DNA of 64,000 nucleotides from contig JAOWCC010000421.1 in the NCBI GenBank assembly GCA_030867875.1, forward strand, positions 310,001 to 374,000, in the 5' to 3' direction. The notes beneath the pieces are model-generated. The model was given only the letters and a program-made list of their open reading frames with translations. It had not been told where the DNA came from and did not search any database. This document shows, in pieces, positions 54,399 to 64,000 of this stretch. The number at the start of each line of letters is the position of its first letter. Position 1 is the stretch's first letter. The DNA comes from Actinernus sp. WN-2022. Taxonomy: Eukaryota > Cnidaria > Anthozoa > Actiniaria > Actinernidae. Made by a program: the position numbers and the translations under genes.

Positions 54399-54943
54399 TT
54401 ATATTAATTTCTTTATTTTCGATGGCTTCTTGTGGTGAAATGCATAAGTTGCCGGGATTTCTAGTCCAACTCCCTTGTTCCGTCGTTTTCCAGTCACTGT
54501 CACAGATATCTGTCCTTCATGCTTTAAGAATAGGTGGAACACTCGTGACAGCGTCAATGGCACATGTCGGACGATCTTTTGACTGCCTTCCTCGCCTTGT
54601 ACTCCACGTTTGATGGCAATAGCATGAGTGTCATGCGGGTTATCAGGCTCATGCTGCGTAAATAATAATACAGAAGTCATTTACAACTACTGTACACATG
54701 TACTGGTGTATACAGATTTTATGTGATCGAAATCTAGATGATTTCTTGTCGAACATTTCCCTCTGTGGCGTTCGAAAGTAGAGTCCCTTTGTTTCACGGA
54801 TAGATCACCTAATTAACGATGTTTAATATGCTAGAAACCCTTACCTCACAATCCAGAACTTCACCAGTAGCTGCATCCCAGAATGCCTTATACTCATGGT
54901 AGCCTCGAATACAAGATCGAAAGGAATACGTCGTTGTGTTCAT
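54399..54943 (-). CDS. Transposon-borne HIRAN-domain protein, two exons
   Basis: Exon 1 (54943-54845) starts MNTTTYSFRSCIRGYHEYKA and ends ...GEVLDCE at a GTAAGG donor. A 191-bp intron ends TATTTACGCAG. Exon 2 (54653-54399) reads HEPDNPHDTHAIAIKR, IVRHVPLTLSRVFHLFLKHE, GQISVTVTGKRR, GLEIPATYAFHHKKP and a lysine-rich end before TAA. Both introns and exons are phase 0 and stop-free, for a protein of 117 residues. The CEHEPDNPHD..AIAIKR...G/RHVP..LSR pattern is that of the HIRAN domain, a DNA-binding module that in HLTF/Rad5 grips 3' DNA ends and also occurs alone. It is transcribed away from the transposase, starting about 490 bp apart. Its role in transposition is unknown. Confidence 0.75.
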
Positions 54944-55434
54944 GACTCAATCAAAGCTGGTCTTCGCAGCAGTATGTGTGATTGACAGCACAGGAAATTC
55001 CGAGAATTTGAACGGAAATGAAAAGCGCCCGTCTAAAATTGTAAGACTCTGCCTAGTTATTGAACACATCTACGTAGAAAACTTTCATTCATTCGGTTAC
55101 TGACGATAAAAGTTCCAGCTCGACTACAGCTGGCTATCAGTTCTTTCGGTTGGGATTTGCTTTATTTCAGAGACTTCGTAGATTTCGTCGCGTCCCGAAA
55201 TTGCAAACTTTTGACCTTTGATTCATTTGACAGCGGCTCGAATGTTTGGCGCCGCGCAGGCCCTCGACCAATGAAAATGCTTAGTGAGCGCGTGTTCGAG
55301 GCCCCAGCCAAACAAAATGCGTAGAGAAACAATCTCTCAGATGTATTGTGTGGTCGAAGGTCGTATGTTATGTACTCGGTCCTTTATCCCGGTTGAATAG
55401 TAATCCATAGTAATCTATAGTAATCCATGTCCCT
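54944..55434. promoter_or_regulatory. Shared divergent promoter region of the Tigger genes
   Basis: 491 bp between the HIRAN start codon and the transposase start codon, with no ORF. A GC-richer patch (55195-55310) and a triplicated TAATC(C/T)ATAG motif (55400-55424) lie just before the transposase ATG. No clear TATA box. Inferred only from gene arrangement. Confidence 0.35.
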
Positions 55435-57124
55435 ATGGAAAGCCTAGAAACAGCAGCAGTAGAAAACGTGACGGTTCCAACTGCTAGTGCTTCCACATCG
55501 CAGGCGCAATCTAAGAAACCAGTGCCAAGAAAGAGAAGAGTTCTCACCTTGTAAGAAAAATATAGGCTTGTCAAAGCAATCAACAATGGGGAGCAAAAAA
55601 TCAAGGCGGCCAAACTTTTTGACCCTCCCAATGCCGCAATCTACAATCTCAACAATCATGAAGAAGAAAGACGACATTATCAGTGCCTATGAAGGAGGGT
55701 TATACAAAGACAAAAGGAAGAATATGAAAGCGTCATCTTTGCCAGATGTCGAGAAAGCGTTATCGGAATGGTTCCGAAGGGTTCGGAGTACTAACGTCCC
55801 AGTTAGTGGACCACTGTTGCAAGAAAAAGCCCGATATTTTGCAGAACAGTTAGGGCATGAGAACTTCAAGGCAAGCAATGGCTTCCTGACTAGATTTAAG
55901 GAGAGACAGGGGATCACTGGTCAGACTATATCCGGCGAAGAAAAGAGTGTAGACCCAGATATCGTCGAAACCTGGAGCGAACGTCTACCAGATATTTGCC
56001 TCAACTACAGTCCGAGGGATCGCTTCAACGCGGACGAAACAGGGTTTCTCTGGAAAGCAACCCCAGATCAAACCCTAAACTTCAGAGGCGAAAAATGCAC
56101 CGGAGGAAAGAAAAGTAAAGATCGCGTTACGGTCATGGTGGCCTGCAACCAAGATGGCACCGAGAAGCTACCCCTATTAGTGATTGGGAAGTATACCAAA
56201 CCCCGGTGCTTTAAACACAGTAACATGGATTTGCTTCCTGTGAAGTATAAGTCGCAAAAGAAAGCCTGGATGGACAGTGCTTTATATGAAGAAAGGGTGA
56301 GGCAGCTAGATAAACGAATGAGGCTGGCAAACCGTCAATTTCTGTTATTTGTAGATAATTGCAGTTCGCATGTTGTCGTCAATGGCCTAACAAGCATAAA
56401 GCTCGTCTTCTTTCCGCCTAACTGCACAAGCAAGCTGCAACCGGCGGACCAAGGCATCATCCAAAACCTTAAAGTCCATTACCGCCAGACTCTGATTAGG
56501 AGGATGCTACAGTATTTAGACGATGATAAACCAGTCAAAGCGATCGACCTTAAGGATGCTGTCTTTATGGTGGCCAAAGCCTGGGACAATGTGAGTGGTG
56601 TAACTATCAAGAACTGCTGGGAAAAGGCAGGGTTCCCAGGTGACGCAGTACAGCACTCGGACGATCCTTTTGAGTCGGACGAGGAAGAAGACGAGACAGA
56701 TGAAAGTGTAGGCCTATGGGAAAGGGTTATTCGTCGCTGCTCGGCTATTGCAGAGATACCATTCGCTCACTTTGCATCCGTAGATAATGATATTGTAACC
56801 GAGAACCAACTAACAGAGGAAGACGCTACATTGGAAGCTCTGGAGGCAGCCCAGACCATGAGCCAGGAACAGGAAGAGCCTGTAGAGGATAAAGAAGATT
56901 CGGACGACGATATCTCTGTACATGTAGTAGAACCAGAGCCACCAAGTCCAGGCGAAGCCAATGAAGCAGTCAGAGTGTTACGGGATTTCATTCTGACATT
57001 TGACACGACAGGTGCAAGAGAAAGAGAATTCCTGCGCACTCTCTCTTCAATGGAGGACACGTTTTTGCGGATCCAAGCCAAACGTCATAGGCAATCTAAA
57101 CTGGAAGAATACTTCCAGACTTAA
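55435..57124 (+). pseudogene. Tigger/pogo DDE transposase
   Basis: The DNA-cutting enzyme of the element. From ATG 55435 the frame gives a basic N-terminus (KKPVPRKRRVLTL), then TAA at 55552-55554 in place of the first Glu of the CENP-B-type HTH (EKYRLVKAINNGEQK). A one-base gain in GACCCTCCC (55621-55629) shifts the frame. From there 500 codons are open: STISTIMKKKDDIISAYEGG (second half of HTH), LSEWFRRVRSTNVPVSGPLL (CENP-B DNA-binding), FNADETGFLW (first Asp), LLFVDNCSSH (second Asp), NCTSKLQPADQGIIQNLK (third Asp), and an acidic C-terminus. All three catalytic Asp survive. The stop codon (57122-57124) lies within the TTAA used by the inner X. Confidence 0.9.
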
Positions 57125-58774
57125 GAGAGGGTCCATGTGAAAACCATGCAGACGAGTCTACAGTGCACCTCTCCGATTTCCTTTAAACTTGGCACACATT
57201 TATATCTTAACTAGCTAATGTCCCATGTGAAATAGTTTGGCTGAAATGTAAAAGGCCTTTGAGATATGTCAATCAAACTGTTTGACCCCCTGAAATGCTC
57301 AAAATCAGAGCAAAATATACCTTATGTTGTAACATGTCGCAATCGCAAATGATTTTAAGTAGAAAGATAATATTTTTACCTGCTTTAGTACTAAGTCCCG
57401 TCAGCATATAAAAACCAAAATCAACTAATTTTATTTATATTTTGTCGCTTCTGTCGAATTTTTATTTAACGCTACTTTAATAGGTCTTTTTAAAACCCGA
57501 TAAATGCTGTCTGGCAATGGCCGTTTGCAGAGTTGCGGCCTTCTTTTCTTTGAATTTAGAAATATTCCTAGATTGACTTACAATACATCTTTGCATCTGG
57601 TAAAAAAAATCTCTGTAAAGTTAATGCTGGGTTAGAGATTACGCACTCTCAAAATCCGCAATGTTCAGTTATTAAACAAACGACGATATGGCGACACGGC
57701 GATTTTTTTTCGATTAAAATCGAAAATACGGTGAACTTCACAGATTTTCTGCCAATAATTGCTTTAAGAATTCGAATGCACATTCATTTTCAATATTATT
57801 TTAGTTTTGAAGGGTGACCAAGTCCATCACCCGATATGCAGATGTCTAAAGTGACTGAATTATTGTCGAGTTTGACGGAGTCAAAGCTGAAAAATAGGTA
57901 CTCATAGTTTATGGCAGTATCTTCGTTTAAAATTATTTGATTGGATCAAAGACAATGAATTTTCTTTGAATATGATATATAGAGGATTTCAAACTACGCT
58001 ACGCTTTAAATACAGCTTCTAATCCGGCGAGTCACTCTGAATTTTGCGAGCCTCTGTAGCGGGGTGAATGAGTGACAAGTAGAAATGCACGTACAGTCGT
58101 ATTTAGGTTCTTCAGCCGATTCTCTATTCAAGTTTTTAGTTTTTATTCTGTAAAGAAACGATGTTTTCTTTTCATAATAAAAAAAAACCTAATGGTTTCG
58201 TTTTCTTGGAAGCCCTTTATTATATGCTCATCGAATAGTTGGCCAAGTTAGAACCGTTTAGATTCAGCAACGGGAAACCATTCTGATGTCGTTACTACCT
58301 TGTTACGGACTCAATTTGTTTCAATCTTGTGCATAATATTCTGTTCGTTCCGTTGAAATACCAAAATGTGTGTATAATCCATGAAATCAAATGTGGTATC
58401 ACCGAAATAGATGAAATCACTTCAGTGATATAATGATATCTCAAGAATTGCGTGACAGGAACTGCGTGTAACGTCTGCACGTGTATTTCCCGCCCTATCC
58501 ACGAGATGGATTTGGACTTGATCAAGTGCTCATTTTGTGTATATTCAACGAGGGAATGTGGCCTATCTTCTCGGCGTTACCAGGGAAAAACAACTATATT
58601 ACCGTTGAAGGCATGTCCCGACCCCCTTACTAAGAATTGTATGAACTGCCTTGGCACTTGGCGCGGATGTTGTTGATGGCGCGTGTCAAGTAAAATTATC
58701 ATAAAATCTATAAATATTTTCACCTGTACTGTACTGTCTAGACAGGGTATTTTATTCATTTTTGATTTTAGGTA

Positions 58775-58857
58775 ATGCACTAGTCAAAGTAACCCCCCCA
58801 ACCCGGGACAGGGTGGGAGGGGGAGGGGGGGGGGGGGGTTGATTTAGACTAGTGCAT
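58775..58857. mobile_element. Short MITE with ATGCACTAGTC ends, G/C-run core
   Basis: ATGCACTAGTCAAAGTAACC at the left is inverted at the right (GGTTGATTTAGACTAGTGCAT). The core is a C-run and G-run pair able to fold. Confidence 0.75.
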
Positions 58858-58863
58858 AATGGC

Positions 58864-60140
58864 TCACTCTCTGCTTAAAGCTGCCTGTGATACACTTGTA
58901 TGCGATTTGTTACTGTCGTCCTCGTATCTCTTTATAGCGGAGCTCGTTGCATAAACAAAACAAAGAAAATCAATATGGAAAACAAAAGATAAAAGAACAA
59001 CCCACACAAGTGAAAAAAAAATCACGCCGCGCGCCTCGCCCGCTCGCAGACGTAAAGGTCGGTACACACGAAGGGACAAGTCACGTGTCCTGATATCCTG
59101 TTCCCCGCGGACACCGGACATCCTACAGCTGAGAAACTACAAACCTCGTACACAAAGAATAACGTATTTCTTTACAGTTTTAAGGTAATAGACCAGTTCG
59201 CGGTTTATTATAATTCCGACATTTTGAAAGGGGTGTAAACATGGCGCGAAATACAGTGTTTGTATGGGAATCCGATGACAAATAAAATCCGTAAAATCGA
59301 ATTTCTGAAATATTCTTCAGATACAAACTTAAGATACCAGGTAAAATATTAACTGATCGAAATTTGAGGGATGTATATACGTAGCTGTGCTGGGAAACGT
59401 GCAATCGTGTTTTCAGTTTTTACGATTTTACGGATTTTATTTCGGCTACCGAGAACTGGTTTATGTACTTGAGGGGCTAAAATCCGTCTTTTGGTTTTTG
59501 ATTCATTCGGGAAAATAATCAATTTTCGGTTATTGGAAAAATCAATGCGACTTTGTCATCAGTTGACAAGGTGGATGTAATATGCCAAAAATAACTTAAG
59601 ATACCAGGTAAAAGATTAATTGATATAAATTTGAGGGATGTAGCTGTGCTGGGAAGCATGCAATCGTGGATTTAGTTTTCCATACATTTGTCTGTAAAAA
59701 CGAGTCAAAGTCCGCGGGAAAATTTGCGCAAAAAAAATCAATCTTCCAGGAAGGAAAACATTTTTCTGAAGCATTTCAAAGACATTTTTTGTTTCGATGA
59801 GGCAAAATTTGCTTCCGCAACAATGTTTTCACGTTGGCTATGGAGGAAAACAATGTTTACTAGGCTCCAGTGACACACAGCATATGTGTTTCTCAGCAAC
59901 ACAAACCCAGACCCCACCGGCAAGACAATTTGACACAGTGCGCATTCGTTAGTTTTTTTTCGGCAACAACGTTTCCTCGTATATCCACCCGTGCAGCAAA
60001 ACATTTGTATGCTTCCTGCTCGTTCAATTAGCCACCCAGGCAACATTAAGAGAAACAGAGAAGCGCAGTGTTCGCGCCTACGCCTTTTCGATCCCTCGTG
60101 CCTCGATCGGATGATCACGTAAAATGGCGATCCCGTCTCA
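58864..60140. other. Interior of X, no gene recognised
   Basis: Contains a diffuse direct duplication (AACTTAAGATACCAGGTAAA...TTGAGGGATGTA at 59325 and 59595). The long minus frame to 60373 crosses the next MITE and is not considered a gene. Confidence 0.4.
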
Positions 60141-60142
60141 CG

Positions 60143-60224
60143 CAATCTCGTTCTCATAACCCGCGATCTTTTGGCCAGTATCTTGACGCTGGTCAAATGA
60201 TCGCGGGCTCTGGGAACGAGATTG
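60143..60224. mobile_element. Hairpin MITE, CAATCTCGTTCTCATAACCC type
   Basis: Arms CAATCTCGTTCTCATAACCC / GGGCTCTGGGAACGAGATTG, with CGCGATC.TTTG.CCAG continuing inwards, form a hairpin of about 82 bp with few mismatches. Confidence 0.8.
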
Positions 60225-60630
60225 CATCTCACGACGCTCGTATTCATCAGCAGCTGTGTATCACAGGACGCTAAGGAACCACTTTGGACATTAAACAAAT
60301 ATCTGGCAGTGACCACCCTCAGTGCTTGTTGGTCAGCCGCATTAATGGGAAGATAACTAACATAACTACTCATGCTTGTAAACTGCGTGGCTTACCGTGT
60401 GTCTGAACAAGCGCCCCGCACATACATGTATATGTAAATCCAGCGTAATTCAGGTCTGGATAAAGTCTGTCACGATCCACACAATATGTTTCATCGTTCA
60501 CCCAGATGTTTTCTGAACCCTTTTCTAAGATAGTTTGTAATTGTAGCAATAGCAACATACGTCAGACATTTCTGAACTTCGCTTTCCAGGATGGCACTGC
60601 GCTCCAGTTCGGCACCGACACAGCTGATTA

Positions 60631-60822
60631 GGCCATCCCAATAAAATGCAAATACGTAGAGAGCTAGGAAAAGAGGTGTAGTATGAAAGTATGTTCTTCA
60701 AATTTTTTTTTTAACTTTTCCCAAAAATTGGGTCAATGACAAGCTTTGTATTTTTGTTAACTTTTCCCAAAAAAATTGGGTCGGTCTGGCGATTGGAAAC
60801 GGAACATTTTATTGGGATGGCC
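60631..60822. mobile_element. MITE with GGCCATCCCAATAAAATG ends
   Basis: GGCCATCCCAATAAAATG at 60631 is exactly inverted at 60805-60822. Inside, TTTTCCCAAAAATTGGGTC occurs twice (60716 and 60761). Confidence 0.85.
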
Positions 60823-60829
60823 GTATGTG

Positions 60830-62240
60830 GGTCGTGTGAATATACAGGATATATGCACGGGATGTTAGAAATCATTTATAATTCATTGTTGTGACCTTGT
60901 GTATGAATGTATGCAAACATTTGACCCCATAACAGTTACATATATCAGGTGCATCATGGGTAATTTTAACCTATAATCAGCTTGAAAAAAATAAAGTTTT
61001 GCAAACAAAATTATATAGATGTATTAAGTAGTGCATTATGATTATTTTCAGTTCTGTTTCATGAGATTCATAAATATTTCAATATAAATTACCCACTCTG
61101 GTATATATGTTGGGCACCACAGACGAAATGATAAAACACCGGATCTCCTAGCGTGTAGGGATCTGATCAGCAATATATATATATAAATAGACAAGAAAGG
61201 AAAGGCTGATTCAACGGTAGAGAGTTTTTTCTTCCAATATTCCACATGGAATGTACACATATGTGTTCGGGCTACCTGTGGTGCACAACAGCAGACTGGG
61301 TTCTAGTCCTAAATAAAATGGCGGATGCTACAAAGCCATCTGTATAAACTATAATGGGTAAATGTTCTTTCGGTGTAAAATCGACAAGAAGATAATTATC
61401 GTAAGTTGTGGCTTCGAGACCATGACAGAGCTGGGGAGGAGAGCATAAATAAGGCTAGAATCAGGTATGCATTTATCGCTGATTCATCCTTCGTATTACT
61501 AATTTCTCTTATTTTGAAGTTGATTGTTAATTAGTTGTTGTTTATTGCAAAACCATAGGCATAAGTGACAAATAAATTTATCACCCAGTTATTTTAGGGC
61601 TATGTTTCTCATTCCTGTCCGTTATTTGTCCCGTTATTCTGCACACGATACAGATTGCATCTGGCGTTGATTGTTTATTTACGTTGGACCCGGGCGTTGG
61701 GAGTATGTTACTTTGGCCTCACTGCTCCTAAGCTGAATAAACTTTACAAACTTTTTAGTCCCCAGTTGTATTTCCAAATGACTGATCTACAAAATAATAA
61801 CTCTCTCATCTTCTACAATTTCGCCGCATCGATAGTATTCGAATGTCATTTTACCCTAAAATTTGACTTTTTGAAAAATAATTTCGGAAGTCACTTGTAC
61901 ATGAAAGCCTTACTCCTTGAATACTGAATATTTGTTGGCACTTATATCATAATTAAATTGCAATTGGTCGTGTTTATGCTGTAGAAACGTTTTGTGTATA
62001 TAGCTTATATGGTTTGTTCAAAAATATTCTGTAAACATGACTAAAAATACATAGTGGAAATACCCCTCAAACCGAGGCAGTTCGTACTGACCCCCATATC
62101 TCTTACAGTTTTTGGATTTTTTCCAAAATATTCTACCAAGTCTAATGCCAGGCCAATAGTAACATATGTGCAAAATATGAACAAAATCTGAGATGTACCA
62201 TGTAGACTCATATTTTCAGGGTGCATGGTTTTCACATGGA
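60830..62240. other. Right part of X, no gene recognised
   Basis: AT-rich, with short frames only (61655-61927 plus, 62041-62235 minus), none with a domain. The last 200 bp form the right TIR region. Confidence 0.4.
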
Positions 62241-62251
62241 TGCCCTCTTAA

Positions 62252-62748
62252 GCATCTGGTAATTTTCTAGCATATACGGCAATTTTGTATTAACATTTTT
62301 CGATTGTTTAAATTTTGTTAGTGTATATCCACAGAACTCACGTAGTATACCGACGTACAGAGCTGAGAAGAACTGAACTATGTCAGTATCGTTGATATGA
62401 TAGATACAGTATTTATGTTTTGTACGAAAAAGTGTTTATGTAAATGTACATGTATGCAGCACAGTACTGTACTGTAGCTACATACAGTAATATTACGTAC
62501 ATACAGTACATTAATAAATCACGAGTGCTATAAGTTATGTGTACACTGTGCAATACCGATCAGACGGGGAAGTGTTGGACAGTGAAGCAGAACGGTAAAT
62601 TTTAATTATTTCCTATACCCCGATCTAACGAAGCTTTTGGTCATTTTTCCACAAATTCGTTATATCGGGGTTCTCGATTTAACGAAACCCCGATCTAACG
62701 AACTGTTTTTTCCGGTCCCCTGCGCTTCGTTAAATCGGGGTTCCACTG
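62252..62748. other. Tigger 3' part after the inner X
   Basis: Transposase 3'-UTR equivalent and right TIR. Contains GTACATACAGTA-type short repeats near 62480-62510 and inverted CCCCGAT(C/T)TAACGAA motifs at 62617-62745. Confidence 0.7.
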
Positions 62749-64000
62749 TACTAAGTCCCGTCAGCATATTAAAACCAAAATCAACTAATTTTATTTATAT
62801 TTTGTCGCTTCTGTCGAATTTTTATTTAACGCTACTTTAATAGGTCTTTTTAAAACCCGATAAATGCTGTCTGGCAATGGCCGTTTGCAGAGTTGCGGCC
62901 TTCTTTTCTTTGAATTTAGAAATATTTCTAGATTGACTTACAATAGATCTTTGCATCTGGTAAAAAAAATCTCTGTAAAGTTAATGCTGGGTTAGAGAGT
63001 ACGCACTCTCAAAATCCGCAATGTTCAGTTATTAAACAAACGACGATATGGTGACACGGCGATTTTTTTCCGATTAAAATCGAAAATACGGTGAACTTCA
63101 CAGATTTTCTGCCAATAATTGCTTTAAGAATTCGAATGCACATTCATTTTCAATATTATTTTAGTTTTGAAGGGTGACCAAGTCCATCACCCGATATGCA
63201 GATGTCTAAAGTGACTGAATTATTGTCGAGTTTGACGGAGTCAAAGCTGAAAAATAGGTACTCATAGTTTATGGCAGTATCTTCGTTTAAAATTGTTTGA
63301 TTGGATCAAAGACAATGAACTTTCTTTGAATATGATATATAGAGGATTTCAAACTACGCTACGCTTTAAATACAGCTTCTAATCCGGCGAGTCACTCTGA
63401 ATTTTGCGAGCCTCTGTTGCGGGGTGAATGAGTGACAAGTAGAAATGCACGTACAGTCGTATTTAGGTTCTTCAGCCGATTCTCTATTCAAGTTTTTATT
63501 CTGTAAAGAAACGATGTTTTCTTTTCATAATAAAAAAACCCTAATGGTTTCGTTTTCTTGGAAGCCCTTTATTATATGCTCATCGAATAATTGGCCAAGT
63601 TAGAACCGTTTAGATTCAGCAACGGGAAGCCATTCTGATGTCGTTACTACCTTGTTACGGACTCAATTTGTTTCAATCTTGTGCATAATATTCTGTTCGT
63701 TCCGTTGAAATACCAAAATGTGTGTATAATCCATGAAATCAAATGTGGTATCACCGAAATAGATGAAATCCCTTCAGTGATATAATGATATCTCAAGAAT
63801 TGCGTGACAGGAACTGCGTGTAACGTCTGCACGTGTATTTCCCGCCCTATCCACGAGATGGATTTGGACTTGATCAAGTGCTCATTTTGTGTATATTCAA
63901 CGAGGGAATGTGGCATATCTTCTCGGCGTTACCAGGGAAAAACAACTATATTACCGTGGAAGGCATGTCCCGACCCCCTTACTAAGAATTGTATGAAATG

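Larger units (their letters stand above)
57121..62251. mobile_element. Element X, inner copy, complete, TTAA-flanked
   Basis: TTAA at 57121-57124 and 62248-62251 flanks inverted ends: GAGAGGGTCCATGTGAAAAC at the left and, complemented, GAGGGCATCCATGTGAAAAC at the right, with weaker similarity extending about 150-200 bp inward. Size about 5.1 kb. No transposase was recognised. The interior contains at least three smaller MITEs and AT-rich filler, so it is non-autonomous or has lost its gene. TTAA duplication points to piggyBac- or Kolobok-type mobilisation. Confidence 0.85.
54160..62748. mobile_element. Tigger/pogo-type DNA transposon (contains inner X)
   Basis: TIRs CAGTGGAACCCCGATTTAAC (54160) and its complement ending at 62748 are flanked by TA at 54158-54159 and 62749-62750, the pogo/Tigger target. 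The undisturbed site ...GCTTTAGTACTAAGTCCC is present at 57381-57399 inside the inner X copy. Subtracting X, the Tigger is about 3.46 kb. It carries a divergent HIRAN-domain gene and the DDE transposase. Confidence 0.9.
53890..64000. mobile_element. Element X, outer copy (interrupted by Tigger; right end off-window)
   Basis: The left end TTAAGAGAGGGTCCATGTGA starts at 53890. The X sequence runs to the TA at 54158-54159, is broken by the Tigger, and resumes after the TA at 62749-62750 to the window edge. The two parts match 57121-57390 and 57391 onward of the inner copy with only scattered differences (for example one 9-bp indel near 63497). From the inner copy's length, roughly 3.6 kb of X should remain to the right. 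Confidence 0.85.

Noticed and set aside
59738..60373. 211-codon minus-strand frame in X
   Set aside because: It runs across a hairpin MITE (60143-60224), uses that repeat for a third of its length and has no domain.
58295..63916. Near-identical 76- and 89-codon minus frames at 58295 and 63647
   Set aside because: They agree only because the two X copies are duplicates; no coding signature.

Overview
This is a gene-poor, transposon-dense piece of a metazoan nuclear genome. It has spliced GT-AG exons, polyadenylation-type signals, C2H2 zinc-finger genes, non-LTR and LTR retrotransposons, Maverick/Polinton remains, Tigger DNA transposons and many hairpin MITEs. The mixture (Maverick, DIRS-like, CR1/L2-like LINEs, Ty3/gypsy, GGGCCGGGTTGTTC-type MITEs) looks most like an anthozoan cnidarian such as a coral or anemone. 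That placement is inference from repeat style, not from a marker gene.

Layout. 0-4 kb: decayed gypsy integrase, then a minus-strand LINE with ORF1 and an internally deleted ORF2. 6.1-7.6 kb: C2H2 zinc-finger gene copy A, broken by a nonsense codon. 8.5-10.2 kb: a fold-back MITE with 13-bp target duplications and LINE debris. 10.6-16.4 kb: remains of a Maverick/Polinton, with a plus-strand protein-primed DNA polymerase B interrupted by a tandem tRNA-bearing insertion, and a convergent integrase interrupted by a 132-bp copy of the polymerase gene. 17-21 kb: tandem duplications, a MITE, a LINE 3' part and a DIRS-like fragment. 21-26 kb: possible exons of one or more host genes, the best being a WW-domain exon, among TIR elements. 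27-29 kb: a pentanucleotide microsatellite and a gypsy fragment. 29.7-32.4 kb: a 2.7-kb fold-back element with minisatellite arms. 32.5-35.9 kb: tandem and TIR repeats. 36.1-38.0 kb: zinc-finger copy B, an open nine-finger reading frame. 40.66-46.03 kb: a GC-rich, young Ty3/gypsy element with 306-bp LTRs. 46-53.9 kb: MITEs, tRNA-like sequences and a cluster of CCCTAA-N3-TTAGGG palindromes.

53.9-64 kb is the most informative region. A TTAA-flanked element (here called X) was invaded at a TA by an 8.6-kb Tigger/pogo element, and that Tigger was itself invaded by a second copy of X. The inner X sits in the TTAA that contains the transposase stop codon and shows the empty TA site for the Tigger. 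The Tigger carries a nearly complete DDE transposase (N-terminal nonsense codon plus frameshift) and, divergently, an apparently intact two-exon gene for a small HIRAN-domain protein. This transposon-borne HIRAN gene is the best candidate for an under-described system in the window.

The only coding units that look undamaged are zinc-finger copy B, the HIRAN gene and the WW exon. Nearly everything else is mobile-element sequence at various stages of decay. Percent identities, family names and expression could not be computed here.
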